From Mesotoga sp. Brook.08.105.5.1 (lineage in GTDB: Bacteria > Thermotogota > Thermotogae > Petrotogales > Kosmotogaceae), in NCBI RefSeq assembly GCF_002752635.1, contig NZ_AYTW01000002.1, forward strand, positions 1 to 64,000: a stretch of DNA of 64,000 bases, written 5' to 3'. The stretch's first letter is position 1. Every line of letters begins with the position of its first letter. Shown here piece by piece: positions 27,593 through 36,330 of this stretch. Both the position numbers and the translations under genes were made by a program. The notes beneath the pieces are model-generated. The model did no database searches and was not told the origin of the DNA. It worked only from the letters and a program-made list of their open reading frames with translations.

Positions 27593-30004
27593 ATGACCAC
27601 ATCATCGACTAAGATAATCTCGAAAATCCTTCTCTATGTAGTTATTATTGGGGGAGCATTCCTGATGCTCGTTCCATTTGCATGGATGGTTGCCACGTCG
27701 TTCAAAGCTCCCAGCGAGGTTTCTAGCTGGCCGCCTGTTTGGACCACGAAAAATGCAGCAAACTCCTTCACCTTTAAGACTCAGATTAAGCAGAAGAGCA
27801 CCAGCGCCTCTGTCGATCTTGCGACGCTGAGTCTTAGCGAATTCAGGAACTTCGCGGCGTTGATGGAAGAGTCAGTTAGTTTTGATACCCTTTCTGTTAA
27901 TTTGAACGATGACCCCATAAGGAGAGGCGAAATAGAGATCCAGCTGCTTGGCAGAGATGGCGCTCCTGCAAACTACGCATCGCAAGTTGATGAACAGCTC
28001 TTTGCCGAATTGGTCGACAGATATAGCGCGATCAAGGATAACGTACCGGATGCTCATGCAAAGTCATTAAGAGATCTACCGGTAGAAGATGCAGGGAGAT
28101 TTCTTGACGGATTCTTCAACACAGCTGTCTATAGTGATGGTGGGTTTGTGAAGAGAGTAGTCCTGGTTAGCTCTCTAAGAGCGCAGTACTCAAGAGCGAT
28201 CGAAAGGCTATCTCAAAGCGTTGAGACTGCGATGAAGGAACTGCCAATAGATACCGATGCAACCAAAGAGATGAAGGCAAGAATCCGCGAAGAGTCGGCT
28301 GTACTCCTTGAAGGGCCTGTTGCTGCTCTTGCGAAGTCAATGGAGTCACTTGAGTCTTACAGAACCGGTACAACAGGAGTCACCGAACTGAGCGAACTAA
28401 AAAGGATCGTGGCCGATCTTAGAAGCAGCACAGATGAAATTCGGAAGGCTGTCTCCGAGATTATCGCTTTGTCTGAAGAAGTCTCTGCTGGAGACGCTCG
28501 GATGTCCCTTTCTGTACGCCAGCTGGAGCGTTCATTGGAAAGCATCCCTGATGGGCTGGTACAATGGTCGGATTTGCTTGACCTTTACTCCGACATAAAA
28601 GTCTTTTACAACGAATCTCAGAACGCCAATCTTTCAGGTTCTTCAATTGTGGGTAGAATTAGAACCGATGCTGAGGTCCATGCGTTGCTTTCGCAATTCA
28701 TAGAGAGTTGGAATGTTGAGCGGGAGCTGAAGGATTATCTGCTTTCCGCAATTAATCCATCCAATGTTCGAAGTGCAGTTACGATCTTTTTGGACTACCT
28801 CGACAGGGATTTCAAGAACAGCCTTTCGCAGTACTTCACGAATACTCAAACACCGCTAGAGGTCGTCAACGACGCAATGAACTTCTTGAGGACATCACTA
28901 CTTGTTGCCGCTAATCCGGAGCTTGACAGGAAGGTCAGAAGCGCAATGGATCAGAACACAACTTATGCTGATCTTGTGGCCCTTTTGAGAGAAGTGGCCT
29001 CATCTGCCGGTCAAACGATAGGGGTCGGAGGAATAGTAGCCAACCTTGACAGACAGGCGAACATAAGTGGTCAAGAACCGTTCGCTGATTTCATCAGACG
29101 TAGATGGAAAGAGACTTCTATGGTCGGTACTTTCTCGAAGGTACATTCCGACATTTTCAGCGAGCTTGACCTTTCAATCAAGCCGGTCGAGGTTGAGAGG
29201 GTCTATTACAGGGGAATAATCTCTCCTTCCGGAGCGAAGTCCTTTGACATAAAGCTTGCGGGAATACACGCAGTCTGGCTTAAAGACGATGTTCCGGCCG
29301 GCAAGGCGAATTTCACATTTGCTGAAACGTTCAAGAACTTCTTCCAGAATTACGTTTCGGCTTGGAATGCGGCTCCGTTTGGCAGGTACTACTTCAACAC
29401 TGTGTTTGTGGCGATGGTTACGACTTTTGTAGAGATAATCTTTGCGGCGATGGCCGCATTCGCCTTTGCGAAGATGGATTTCTTCGGCAAGAATCTGTTG
29501 TTCACGCTCTTTTTGGCAACGATGATGGTTCCTGGCGAGGTCCTGTTGGTCCCGAACTATATCACGCTTACGGCGCTCGGTTGGGTGGACTCGTACTATG
29601 CTCTAATCGTTCCGTGGGTTGTCTCCGTCTTTGCGATATTCCTTCTGAGGCAGCATTTCATGACGATTCCTAATGAACTCTACGATGCGGCTATGATAGA
29701 TGGACTCTCAAAGTGGCGTTTTCTCTGGACGATTCTCGTTCCGCTCTCAAAGCCGGCGGTGATTACTGGTGCGCTACTGAAATTCGTTGGAAGCTGGAAT
29801 TCTTTCCTCTGGGTTCTTATTGTTACAAAAAGTCCGGAGATTAGAACTTTACCTGTCGGGCTTCAGAATTTCAGCTCGGCTACCGGAAGCGACTATCACC
29901 TTTTGATGGCCGCTGCCACTTTCTCGATAATTCCTGTTGTAATTCTCTTCTTGATTACGCAGAAGTACTTCATTGCCGGAATTGCCAGGAGTGGTCTCAA
30001 ATAA
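27593..30004 (+). CDS. malG: ABC sugar transporter permease, MalG type, with ~540-residue insert
   Basis: The second permease subunit starts with a membrane helix (residues about 9-33) and the family's TSFKAPSEVSSWPP segment. A large, mostly helical, membrane-free region follows from about residue 55 to 590. The normal five-helix core then resumes with FGRYYFNTVFVAM and the EAA loop NELYDAAMIDGLSKWRFLW, ending at GIARSGLK. Typical MalG is about 280-300 aa, this one 803. I recall that Thermotoga MalG proteins are also very long, but cannot verify it here. By topology the insert should be extracytoplasmic and might contact the binding protein. Confidence 0.88.
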   Translation: MTTSSTKIISKILLYVVIIGGAFLMLVPFAWMVATSFKAPSEVSSWPPVWTTKNAANSFTFKTQIKQKSTSASVDLATLSLSEFRNFAALMEESVSFDTLSVNLNDDPIRRGEIEIQLLGRDGAPANYASQVDEQLFAELVDRYSAIKDNVPDAHAKSLRDLPVEDAGRFLDGFFNTAVYSDGGFVKRVVLVSSLRAQYSRAIERLSQSVETAMKELPIDTDATKEMKARIREESAVLLEGPVAALAKSMESLESYRTGTTGVTELSELKRIVADLRSSTDEIRKAVSEIIALSEEVSAGDARMSLSVRQLERSLESIPDGLVQWSDLLDLYSDIKVFYNESQNANLSGSSIVGRIRTDAEVHALLSQFIESWNVERELKDYLLSAINPSNVRSAVTIFLDYLDRDFKNSLSQYFTNTQTPLEVVNDAMNFLRTSLLVAANPELDRKVRSAMDQNTTYADLVALLREVASSAGQTIGVGGIVANLDRQANISGQEPFADFIRRRWKETSMVGTFSKVHSDIFSELDLSIKPVEVERVYYRGIISPSGAKSFDIKLAGIHAVWLKDDVPAGKANFTFAETFKNFFQNYVSAWNAAPFGRYYFNTVFVAMVTTFVEIIFAAMAAFAFAKMDFFGKNLLFTLFLATMMVPGEVLLVPNYITLTALGWVDSYYALIVPWVVSVFAIFLLRQHFMTIPNELYDAAMIDGLSKWRFLWTILVPLSKPAVITGALLKFVGSWNSFLWVLIVTKSPEIRTLPVGLQNFSSATGSDYHLLMAAATFSIIPVVILFLITQKYFIAGIARSGLK

Positions 30005-30039
30005 AGAGCAAGAAGGATAAGTCAAGATTCCCGCTCGGG

Positions 30040-30243
30040 TTGTTCTTGTTCATGGCTCTTCTCTTATCGCTCCTGGCGATAACGAATGTCAACGCTTACC
30101 TTAGCTACAAACAGGCTCAAAGAAGACTGGAGAATCTCCAGAAAGAGTATGATGCACTCGAGAAAGAGATAAGAATCAAGGAATCTGAACTTGATCTGCT
30201 TAGAGAGTTGATTCCTGGCATCAACGGTGGAGGCAACAGATGA
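30040..30243 (+). CDS. Small membrane-anchored coiled-coil protein (FtsB/DivIC-like shape)
   Basis: A hydrophobic segment (residues about 2-18) precedes a heptad-rich helix (QAQRRLENLQKEYDALEKEI and onward). This is the shape of septum-formation initiator proteins, but at 67 aa no family can be assigned. TTG 30040 is the first standard start; no strong Shine-Dalgarno is seen, and the frame stays open upstream to the malG stop, so the true start is uncertain. Its stop overlaps the next gene by 4 nt. Confidence 0.55.
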   Translation: MFLFMALLLSLLAITNVNAYLSYKQAQRRLENLQKEYDALEKEIRIKESELDLLRELIPGINGGGNR

Positions 30244-31022
30244 AATTCGTTGTTACGACTTCATACAAACCGACGAAAGAAGTAGTATCTTCTGCGAGAG
30301 GGCTGGCCGAAGAACTGGGTGTCAAATATGTTTCAAGAAGCCGGCTTAAGGAATTTGAGAGCGAGCATTCGCTCGACTTCTACTATGTTTTCGATAAGAA
30401 TGGCCAGTTAACCATTAGAAATAGGGAGACGGTTTTCTTCTTCCACCCCGGAATGTCAAAGGTAAGATTCAAAAACATGAGAATTCAGGACTCCGACTAT
30501 TTGATAAAGAGCATGGATCTCTCCGGAAGTGAAACTGTGTTGGATACAACGTTTGGTCTCGGAAATGAAGCGCTTCTTATCGCGCACTATCTGCCTGAAG
30601 GCAAAGTGATAGGCCTGGAGGCGTCCGAACACATATACAGGATCGTTTCTCACGGTCTTCGCAACTACCCCTATGCAGATGAATGGTTAATAGAGGCTTC
30701 GAGAAGGATAGAGCTTCACAATAGAGATTTACGAGACTTTGTGAAAGGCTGTGAAGACAATGCCTACGATATAGTCTATTGTGATCCTATGTTTGACAGC
30801 CCGCAGATGAGGTCTCATTCGATTAACCCTCTAAGGCCATTTGCGATGTATGAAAGGATAAATAGATCGGACGTTGATGAAATGATCAGGATTTCATCAA
30901 AGAGGTTTATTATCAAAAGCAGAACACGAGACAGCCTCTTCGAAGAGCTCGATCTCGAGTTCGACAGGCTCTGGGGCAGCAAAAAGAGCGGAGTCCTGTA
31001 CGGGGTTATTGATAAAAAATGA
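30240..31022 (+). CDS. Class I SAM-dependent methyltransferase (RsmJ/YpiP-like)
   Basis: A THUMP-free N-terminal part (FVVTTSYKPTKEVVSSARGL) precedes a Rossmann methyltransferase fold. The SAM loop is VLDTTFGLGNEALLIAH, the acidic residue of motif II lies in GKVIGLEAS, and the catalytic-type motif is DIVYCDPMFDSP, resembling the DPPF/Y of nucleic-acid amino- or guanine methylases such as RsmJ. An rRNA or tRNA target is likely but not proven. It overlaps miaA by 4 nt, which fits an RNA-modification role. Confidence 0.78.
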   Translation: MKFVVTTSYKPTKEVVSSARGLAEELGVKYVSRSRLKEFESEHSLDFYYVFDKNGQLTIRNRETVFFFHPGMSKVRFKNMRIQDSDYLIKSMDLSGSETVLDTTFGLGNEALLIAHYLPEGKVIGLEASEHIYRIVSHGLRNYPYADEWLIEASRRIELHNRDLRDFVKGCEDNAYDIVYCDPMFDSPQMRSHSINPLRPFAMYERINRSDVDEMIRISSKRFIIKSRTRDSLFEELDLEFDRLWGSKKSGVLYGVIDKK

Positions 31023-31939
31023 TACCAATTCTCCTCGGACCGACCGCTGTGGGAAAGACATCGCTTCTTCTGGATTTGGCTCAGAGACTACCGATAGAAA
31101 TTGTATCCGTTGATTCGCGTCAGATCTACCGTTTCATGAATATCGGCACGGCCAAGCCGACCGAGAGTGAACAAGCCGTCCTTAAGCACTGGCTGATCGA
31201 CATACGTGATCCCGATGAAGACTTTGATGTGATGGAGTTCAAAAACCTTGCTCTGGAAAGTGTTGCGGACATAACTGCTAGAGGGAAGATCCCGATTCTC
31301 GCCGGTGGAACTGGCCTTTACGCCGAGGTCCTTATGAAGGGTTTGGTGGACGTTCCCCCTAGAGATGAAACGGTGCGAGAGGCCCTTCTTCAGATAGAAT
31401 CCGAAAACAAAGGATCGCTGAGGAAGATCCTGGAAAGAGTCGACAAGAATGCCTTTGAAAGATTCCACGAGAACGATCTCAAGAGAACTATAAGGTATCT
31501 TGAGGTTTTCTTCAAAACGGGAAGACCGCTAACTGAGTTGCAGAACGAGAGAGATCACAATCGTGACTTTTGTCTTGTCATTCTCGAAAGGGATAGGAGC
31601 GAGCTCCATGCCAGAATAGAGAGTCGTCTACATGAGATGATTCGCGCAGGCCTTGCCGATGAGACCGAGAGCCTTCTGTCAAAAGGCTATGGGCCCGAGC
31701 TCAACGCATTTAAGACAATAGGTTACGCCGAAATGGTACAATATATTAGGTGTGGTGTATCCCTCACGGATACTATCGAGCGGATTCTTGTGAACACAAG
31801 AAGATACGCTCGTCGTCAGATTATATGGTTTAGAAGATATTCTGAAGCTCTGAGAATTGACCTGTCCAGTCTAGAAGGTGAGGCTGCTCGGGTTTTAGAA
31901 AATACGGTTCTCTCAATTTGGGGGGGTAAGAATGGCTGA
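31019..31939 (+). CDS. miaA: tRNA dimethylallyltransferase
   Basis: MiaA adds a dimethylallyl group to A37 of UNN-decoding tRNAs. The P-loop is LLGPTAVGKTSL at the N-terminus; VDSRQIYRFMNIGTAKP and ILAGGTGLYAEVL are family signatures, as is LKRTIRYLEVF. The length of 306 aa is typical. The 3' end overlaps hfq by 8 nt, and the miaA-hfq-hflX order is the same as in Escherichia coli. Confidence 0.97.
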   Translation: MIPILLGPTAVGKTSLLLDLAQRLPIEIVSVDSRQIYRFMNIGTAKPTESEQAVLKHWLIDIRDPDEDFDVMEFKNLALESVADITARGKIPILAGGTGLYAEVLMKGLVDVPPRDETVREALLQIESENKGSLRKILERVDKNAFERFHENDLKRTIRYLEVFFKTGRPLTELQNERDHNRDFCLVILERDRSELHARIESRLHEMIRAGLADETESLLSKGYGPELNAFKTIGYAEMVQYIRCGVSLTDTIERILVNTRRYARRQIIWFRRYSEALRIDLSSLEGEAARVLENTVLSIWGGKNG

Positions 31940-32174
31940 AAAGTTCAATTTGCAGGATCGTTTCCTGAATCTTCTTAGGGTTAACAGGATCGAAGTGAAG
32001 ATGTACCTTGAAGGGGGATTCCAGACGAAGGGTTTGGTCAAGTCGTTCGACAATTTCACGGTGCTGCTTGAGGACGGTCAGGAGCAGACTCTGGTCTACA
32101 AGCATGCAATCAAGATGATGGTTCCCCAGAAGTACGTGAAATTGACGAATACTACTGGCAAGAAGGAGGACTGA
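31932..32174 (+). CDS. hfq: RNA chaperone Hfq
   Basis: Hfq is a hexameric Sm-like ring that promotes small RNA-mRNA pairing. The 80-residue protein carries FNLQDRFLNLLRVNRIEVKM, the Sm1 core (GGFQTKGLVKSFDNFTVLL) and the Sm2 YKHAIKMMVP. There is almost no C-terminal tail. A G-run precedes the ATG. Its stop overlaps the region where translation of hflX must begin. Confidence 0.97.
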   Translation: MAEKFNLQDRFLNLLRVNRIEVKMYLEGGFQTKGLVKSFDNFTVLLEDGQEQTLVYKHAIKMMVPQKYVKLTNTTGKKED

Positions 32175-32181
32175 AGCGAGC

Positions 32182-33429
32182 ATAGACACTTTACTTGTCG
32201 CTGTTTTTTCGTCTGAAGAGCAGAATATCAAGTCAGAAATACTGGGCGAGCTTAACGAGCTCGCTCGGACTGCTGGGTACGAAATCGTTGAGACGGTGGT
32301 CCAGAACCTCGATTACCCTGATCCCCGTCACTATCTGGGCAAAGGCAAGGTGGATTTTGCGAGGAGAACACTGGAAGCTTTTGGTGCAGTCCTCATTATC
32401 ACCCGTCATGAGCTGTCTCCATCTCAGGCAATGAACCTGGAGAAGCTTCTTGGAGTCCCCGTAATGGATAGGACGCAACTTATCCTGAAGATCTTTGGGG
32501 ACCACGCATCGACCAAGGAAGGGAAACTCGAAGTTGAGATGGCCAGTCTTAAGTATCAGTTGCCGAGGCTGAAAGGCTTCGGAAGGATACTTTCGCAGAC
32601 TGGAGCGGGAATAGGAACAAGAGGGCCCGGAGAGAAGAAGCTTGAAACGGACAGGCGGCAGGCGCAGGAGAGAATCTCTCGGCTTCGCAAAGACATAGAA
32701 GAGATGGGCAGGCAGAGAGAGATCTCGAGGAAGAAAAGACTCGTTTCGTCGATCCCGCTGGTTTCCTTTGTAGGATATACGAATGTTGGGAAGTCGTCGC
32801 TGGTATCTGAAATCAGCAGTGAAGACCTTCTTGTAGAGAACAAATTGTTCGCGACTCTTGATACTCGAGTCAGGAGAGCTAGACTACCTGCAGGAATGCA
32901 GGTTCTCATTTCAGATACCGTTGGATTCATTAGAGAACTGCCACACGAATTGATGGAGAGTTTCAGATCGACGTTAGATGAAGTCAAATACTCGGATCTT
33001 CTGGCTGTAGTTTCCGATGCCTCTGACATGGCAGTCAAAGAGAAATATGAAATCGTCGATCGTACCCTGCGGGATATCGGCGCCGGTGAAATCAAGAGGA
33101 TCCATGTCTTGAATAAGATCGATCTATGCACGAACGAGAGACTTGCGGAGCTCGGGACGATCTTTCCAGAAGCCGTGATGGTTAGTGCTCTGAAGAGTTA
33201 CAATATCGAAGGTATATTGAGCGAGATATCAACGCGGCTATACGGTAAGAGATCTCGGAGAAAACTTAGACTTAAACCTACCGAGTTTTCGAGCTTCATG
33301 AGGTTCAGGGGTTCGGTCGAAATTCTGTCTGAGAACTACGAAAAGGATCTTATTGAGGTTGAGTATGTGTCCTCCGATGAGATAAATAAAAGGCTCATTT
33401 CTTCTATTTGTGAGGAGGGAAGGAAATGA
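32182..33429 (+). CDS. hflX: GTPase HflX (non-canonical start)
   Basis: HflX is a ribosome-splitting GTPase. The N-terminal HflX domain is seen from LLVAVFSSEEQN through NLDYPDPRHYLGKGKV, the glycine-rich linker is GAGIGTRGPGEKKLETDRR, and the G domain has GYTNVGKSSL, DTVGFIRELPHELMESF and NKIDLC. The first standard start in frame is GTG at 32296, which would remove 38 codons of conserved domain. In-frame codons upstream include ATA at 32182, 12 nt after AAGGAGG, but no ATG, GTG or TTG before a stop inside hfq. I give the ATA as the likeliest start; a sequence error is the alternative. Confidence 0.9.
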   Translation: MDTLLVAVFSSEEQNIKSEILGELNELARTAGYEIVETVVQNLDYPDPRHYLGKGKVDFARRTLEAFGAVLIITRHELSPSQAMNLEKLLGVPVMDRTQLILKIFGDHASTKEGKLEVEMASLKYQLPRLKGFGRILSQTGAGIGTRGPGEKKLETDRRQAQERISRLRKDIEEMGRQREISRKKRLVSSIPLVSFVGYTNVGKSSLVSEISSEDLLVENKLFATLDTRVRRARLPAGMQVLISDTVGFIRELPHELMESFRSTLDEVKYSDLLAVVSDASDMAVKEKYEIVDRTLRDIGAGEIKRIHVLNKIDLCTNERLAELGTIFPEAVMVSALKSYNIEGILSEISTRLYGKRSRRKLRLKPTEFSSFMRFRGSVEILSENYEKDLIEVEYVSSDEINKRLISSICEEGRK

Positions 33430-34439
33430 AGAGATTATTGTCGGTCACAGCGGTGCTCTTATTTGTAGGTGTGCTGTTTTCTGCGACTTTGCTGTTTCCG
33501 CTGAAGAGGGCTCCAGAAGTAACAGGTTACTTTGGCGAGTATCGTGGCAACTCAAGAAACATCAATTATCCCGAGCACTTCCATATGGGAATGGATTACT
33601 CTACGGGAAGCATCGTTGGATTAGATCTCCTTTCTCCGGACAACTCGTATGTTCACCAGATATACTTAAATCATCCCATATACGGGATCGGTATAGCTCT
33701 GATGCTTCCAGAGGTTACGAACATTCTCACAAACGAGAAAGGAATCAATGTCATATTCGCTCACGTTAACGAGATTGGAGACACTTCCTCTCTCACCGGA
33801 AGAAAACTCAACGATCTTTATCATCAATTGATCTCCGAGTTTGGAGATCAATATATCGAAGTAACCTTCGACCCGAGAGAGCTTCCGTTTAGAAAAAGCG
33901 ATGTTGTTGCGAAATCCGGAAACAGTGGAAATGTGGCGCCTCATCTTCATCTCGAAGTAAGAGATTCAACTATGAAGACGATAATCAATCCCGGATTCTA
34001 TTTTGACACAGGGAATCCGACATCTGCGGTTGAGATTCTAGACATAAGGGCAGGCGGAAAGACCTATTCTTTCGCACAGGGAAAGCCAACGATTGAAATG
34101 ACCTCCAGCACCCCTCTGGATCTCCATGCCAAGGTGCAACTGAGGCATCCGGTCAGCCCGAAGACGATCGAGCTTTATGTTGAAAACAATCTCGTGTATC
34201 AGATTGACTTCGTTTCTTTCGATTTGGACGAAGCAGACAGGGTCCACGAAATATACTCTTCGCCATCGACAGAGTCTGACTACTGGTTTAACCTTAACTC
34301 CAGGATATCTCTCAGTTTGCTTCCGATAAACATCTGGGACGACATAGACTGGACGAATCCAAGAGATGCCAGGGTAGTAGTTCGTGATCACTGGGGCAAC
34401 GAGGCTTCGAAGGACTTCAGAATAGTCATGAGGAGGTAG
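33426..34439 (+). CDS. Exported M23-family peptidase-like protein
   Basis: A signal peptide (residues 1-20) precedes an M23/LytM-like domain. HMGMDY supplies the first His and Asp zinc ligands, FAHVNE a further His, and HLHLEVRD the final HxH pair. It probably cuts peptidoglycan cross-bridges or is a scaffold for amidases. A beta-rich C-terminal domain (residues about 200-337) is of unknown function. GAGGAGGGAAGG precedes the ATG, which overlaps the hflX stop by 4 nt. Confidence 0.85.
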   Translation: MKRLLSVTAVLLFVGVLFSATLLFPLKRAPEVTGYFGEYRGNSRNINYPEHFHMGMDYSTGSIVGLDLLSPDNSYVHQIYLNHPIYGIGIALMLPEVTNILTNEKGINVIFAHVNEIGDTSSLTGRKLNDLYHQLISEFGDQYIEVTFDPRELPFRKSDVVAKSGNSGNVAPHLHLEVRDSTMKTIINPGFYFDTGNPTSAVEILDIRAGGKTYSFAQGKPTIEMTSSTPLDLHAKVQLRHPVSPKTIELYVENNLVYQIDFVSFDLDEADRVHEIYSSPSTESDYWFNLNSRISLSLLPINIWDDIDWTNPRDARVVVRDHWGNEASKDFRIVMRR

Positions 34440-34445
34440 TTTCGG

Positions 34446-34751
34446 ATGTTTTTCAAGAAGAAGCCGCGTGACATAAGCAAGAATCCGTTTTACGACAGCG
34501 GAAACACAATTATCGTACATTTTGAATGCAACAAGTGCGGGGAGAAGTTTAGAAGCCACTTGAGAAAGTACTACGATGTGAGCGTCAATTACGGAAAGGG
34601 AAAGGGAGCCTATAGACTGGATAAAGAATTTGTTGGCAGCAAGTGTCAGAACAAGATCCAGATCACTGCCGATTTCAGCAGAGCATTCAGGCCCTTGTCC
34701 TTCGAGATAATTGGTGGTAGATTCTTATCCGAGGAAGAATATGGAGAATAG
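34446..34751 (+). CDS. Small hypothetical protein with Cys-x2-Cys motif
   Basis: A 101-residue basic protein with FECNKCGEKF in the middle and a third Cys in GSKCQNKI. It could bind a metal, but only three cysteines are evident. I do not recognise the family. It lies between the M23-like gene and metK, all on the same strand with short gaps. Confidence 0.65.
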   Translation: MFFKKKPRDISKNPFYDSGNTIIVHFECNKCGEKFRSHLRKYYDVSVNYGKGKGAYRLDKEFVGSKCQNKIQITADFSRAFRPLSFEIIGGRFLSEEEYGE

Positions 34752-34773
34752 ATTCAGTTTATAGGAGGCAGTC

Positions 34774-35955
34774 ATGAAGACTTGGTTGTTCACCAGTGAA
34801 AGCGTTACCGAAGGCCATCCCGACAAAATGGCAGATCAGATTTCAGATTCGATACTCGATGCGATGTTGACTCAGGATGAAGATTCTAGAGTCGCGGTTG
34901 AGACTCTTCTGGCAACGGGTGTTGCAGTAGTTGCCGGAGAAGTAAGCACAAAGGCTTACGTAGATATTCCCAGGGTAGTAAGGGATACAATTCTCGATAT
35001 CGGTTATAACAGGGCAAAGTTCGGCTTTGACGGAGAGACCTGTGCAGTTCTTACAAGTATCGATGAGCAGTCGCCGGATATTGCACTTGGAGTGAATAAG
35101 TCCTTTGAGGCGAAAAAGAATGATACAGATAGATATGCGCTTATCGGCGCGGGGGACCAGGGTATGATGTTCGGCTATGCAACGAATGAAACTGCCGAGA
35201 TGATGCCGTTGCCGATAGTCCTTGCCCACAGGCTGGCCCGTAGGCTCAGCAAAGTGAGAAAGGATCAATCTGTTCGTGGTTTTAGACCCGACGGAAAGAC
35301 CCAGGTCACAGTTAAGTATCAGGATGGCAAGCCCGTTGGCGTAACTGCGATAGTTGTATCGACCCAGCATGATCCTGACTTGACTGCAGAGGAGATCGAA
35401 AGACTCGTAGTTGACAACGTAATTGCTCCTGAAATAGACCACGAGCTACTTCTTGAAGGGGTGGAAATCTTCGTGAACCCGACGGGCAGATTCGTCAGGG
35501 GAGGTCCTTCTGCAGATACGGGATTGACTGGCAGGAAGATCATCGTCGATACTTACGGAGGCTGGACACCTCACGGTGGAGGAGCCTTCAGTGGAAAGGA
35601 TCCTACGAAGGTAGATAGGTCTGCTCACTACATGGCGAGATATGCTGCCAAGAATATCGTGGCAGCCGGCCTTGCAGATCGAGTCACTCTTCAGCTTGCC
35701 TATGCGATAGGTGTTGCTAAACCCGTATCCTTCATGATCGATGCCCACGATACAGAGAAGGTCGACCTCGAGAAGCTCAGAAAGGCGGTCCTTAAGGTCT
35801 TTGATTTCAGACCTGCAGCAATAATCGATCGTCTCAACCTGAAGCGCCCTATCTACAGACAGACAGCTTCATACGGTCATTTTGGAAGGATCGACGTCGA
35901 GCTTCCGTGGGAAGAAACAAACGCCGTCGACCAATTGAAGAAAGCATTAGATTGA
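34774..35955 (+). CDS. metK: S-adenosylmethionine synthetase
   Basis: MetK makes SAM from methionine and ATP. The signatures are [32 protein letters not shown] and [19 protein letters not shown]. The length of 393 aa is usual. AGGAGG lies in the 22-bp gap before the ATG. No SAM-responsive riboswitch is visible upstream, and the gap is too short to hold one. Confidence 0.98.
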   Translation: MKTWLFTSESVTEGHPDKMADQISDSILDAMLTQDEDSRVAVETLLATGVAVVAGEVSTKAYVDIPRVVRDTILDIGYNRAKFGFDGETCAVLTSIDEQSPDIALGVNKSFEAKKNDTDRYALIGAGDQGMMFGYATNETAEMMPLPIVLAHRLARRLSKVRKDQSVRGFRPDGKTQVTVKYQDGKPVGVTAIVVSTQHDPDLTAEEIERLVVDNVIAPEIDHELLLEGVEIFVNPTGRFVRGGPSADTGLTGRKIIVDTYGGWTPHGGGAFSGKDPTKVDRSAHYMARYAAKNIVAAGLADRVTLQLAYAIGVAKPVSFMIDAHDTEKVDLEKLRKAVLKVFDFRPAAIIDRLNLKRPIYRQTASYGHFGRIDVELPWEETNAVDQLKKALD

Positions 35956-35999
35956 TGATAGAATAAACAGGTAAATCTCGAAAGGAGGAGAAGTGATAA

Positions 36000-36278
36000 G
36001 TGCCTAATAATGCATCAGCAAAGAAGAGAGTAAAGCAGACGGCCAAGAGAACCGTAATGAACAGGGCCGTCAGGACAAAATTCAGAAATGCTTCCAAGAA
36101 GCTGTACAAGGCTATGGAACAGGGCGAAGATCCACAGTCCGTTTCTTCCATGCTTAGCGAAGTATATTCTACTCTCGACAAGGCGGCGAAGTCAGGAACT
36201 ATTCATAAGAATACGGCTTCACGTAAAAAGGCAAGATTGACCGCCAGAGTCAAGACTTATGTCGAAGCGAGAGGTTAA
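36000..36278 (+). CDS. rpsT: 30S ribosomal protein S20
   Basis: S20 binds 16S rRNA. The sequence starts MPNNASAKKRVKQTAKRTVMN and has the C-terminal SGTIHKNTASRKKARLTARV block, both diagnostic; the former is quoted to its first 20 residues or so. A GTG start at 36000 is preceded by AAAGGAGGAG. The product is 92 aa. A strong terminator follows at once. Confidence 0.96.
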   Translation: MPNNASAKKRVKQTAKRTVMNRAVRTKFRNASKKLYKAMEQGEDPQSVSSMLSEVYSTLDKAAKSGTIHKNTASRKKARLTARVKTYVEARG

Positions 36279-36295
36279 TTGAACCGAAAAATAAG

Positions 36296-36322
36296 AAAAG
36301 GTGGCCTGAGCCACCTTTTTTT
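36296..36322. terminator. Bidirectional rho-independent terminator
   Basis: AAAAGGTGGC and GCCACCTTTT flank a CTGA loop, with a T run (36316-36322) on the plus strand and an A run on the other side. It ends rpsT on the plus strand and malK on the minus strand. Confidence 0.93.
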
Positions 36323-36330
36323 CATGATAA

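Noticed and set aside
34752-34773. A SAM riboswitch upstream of metK.
   Set aside because: Only 22 bp separate metK from the preceding gene, and no conserved SAM-box structure is present.
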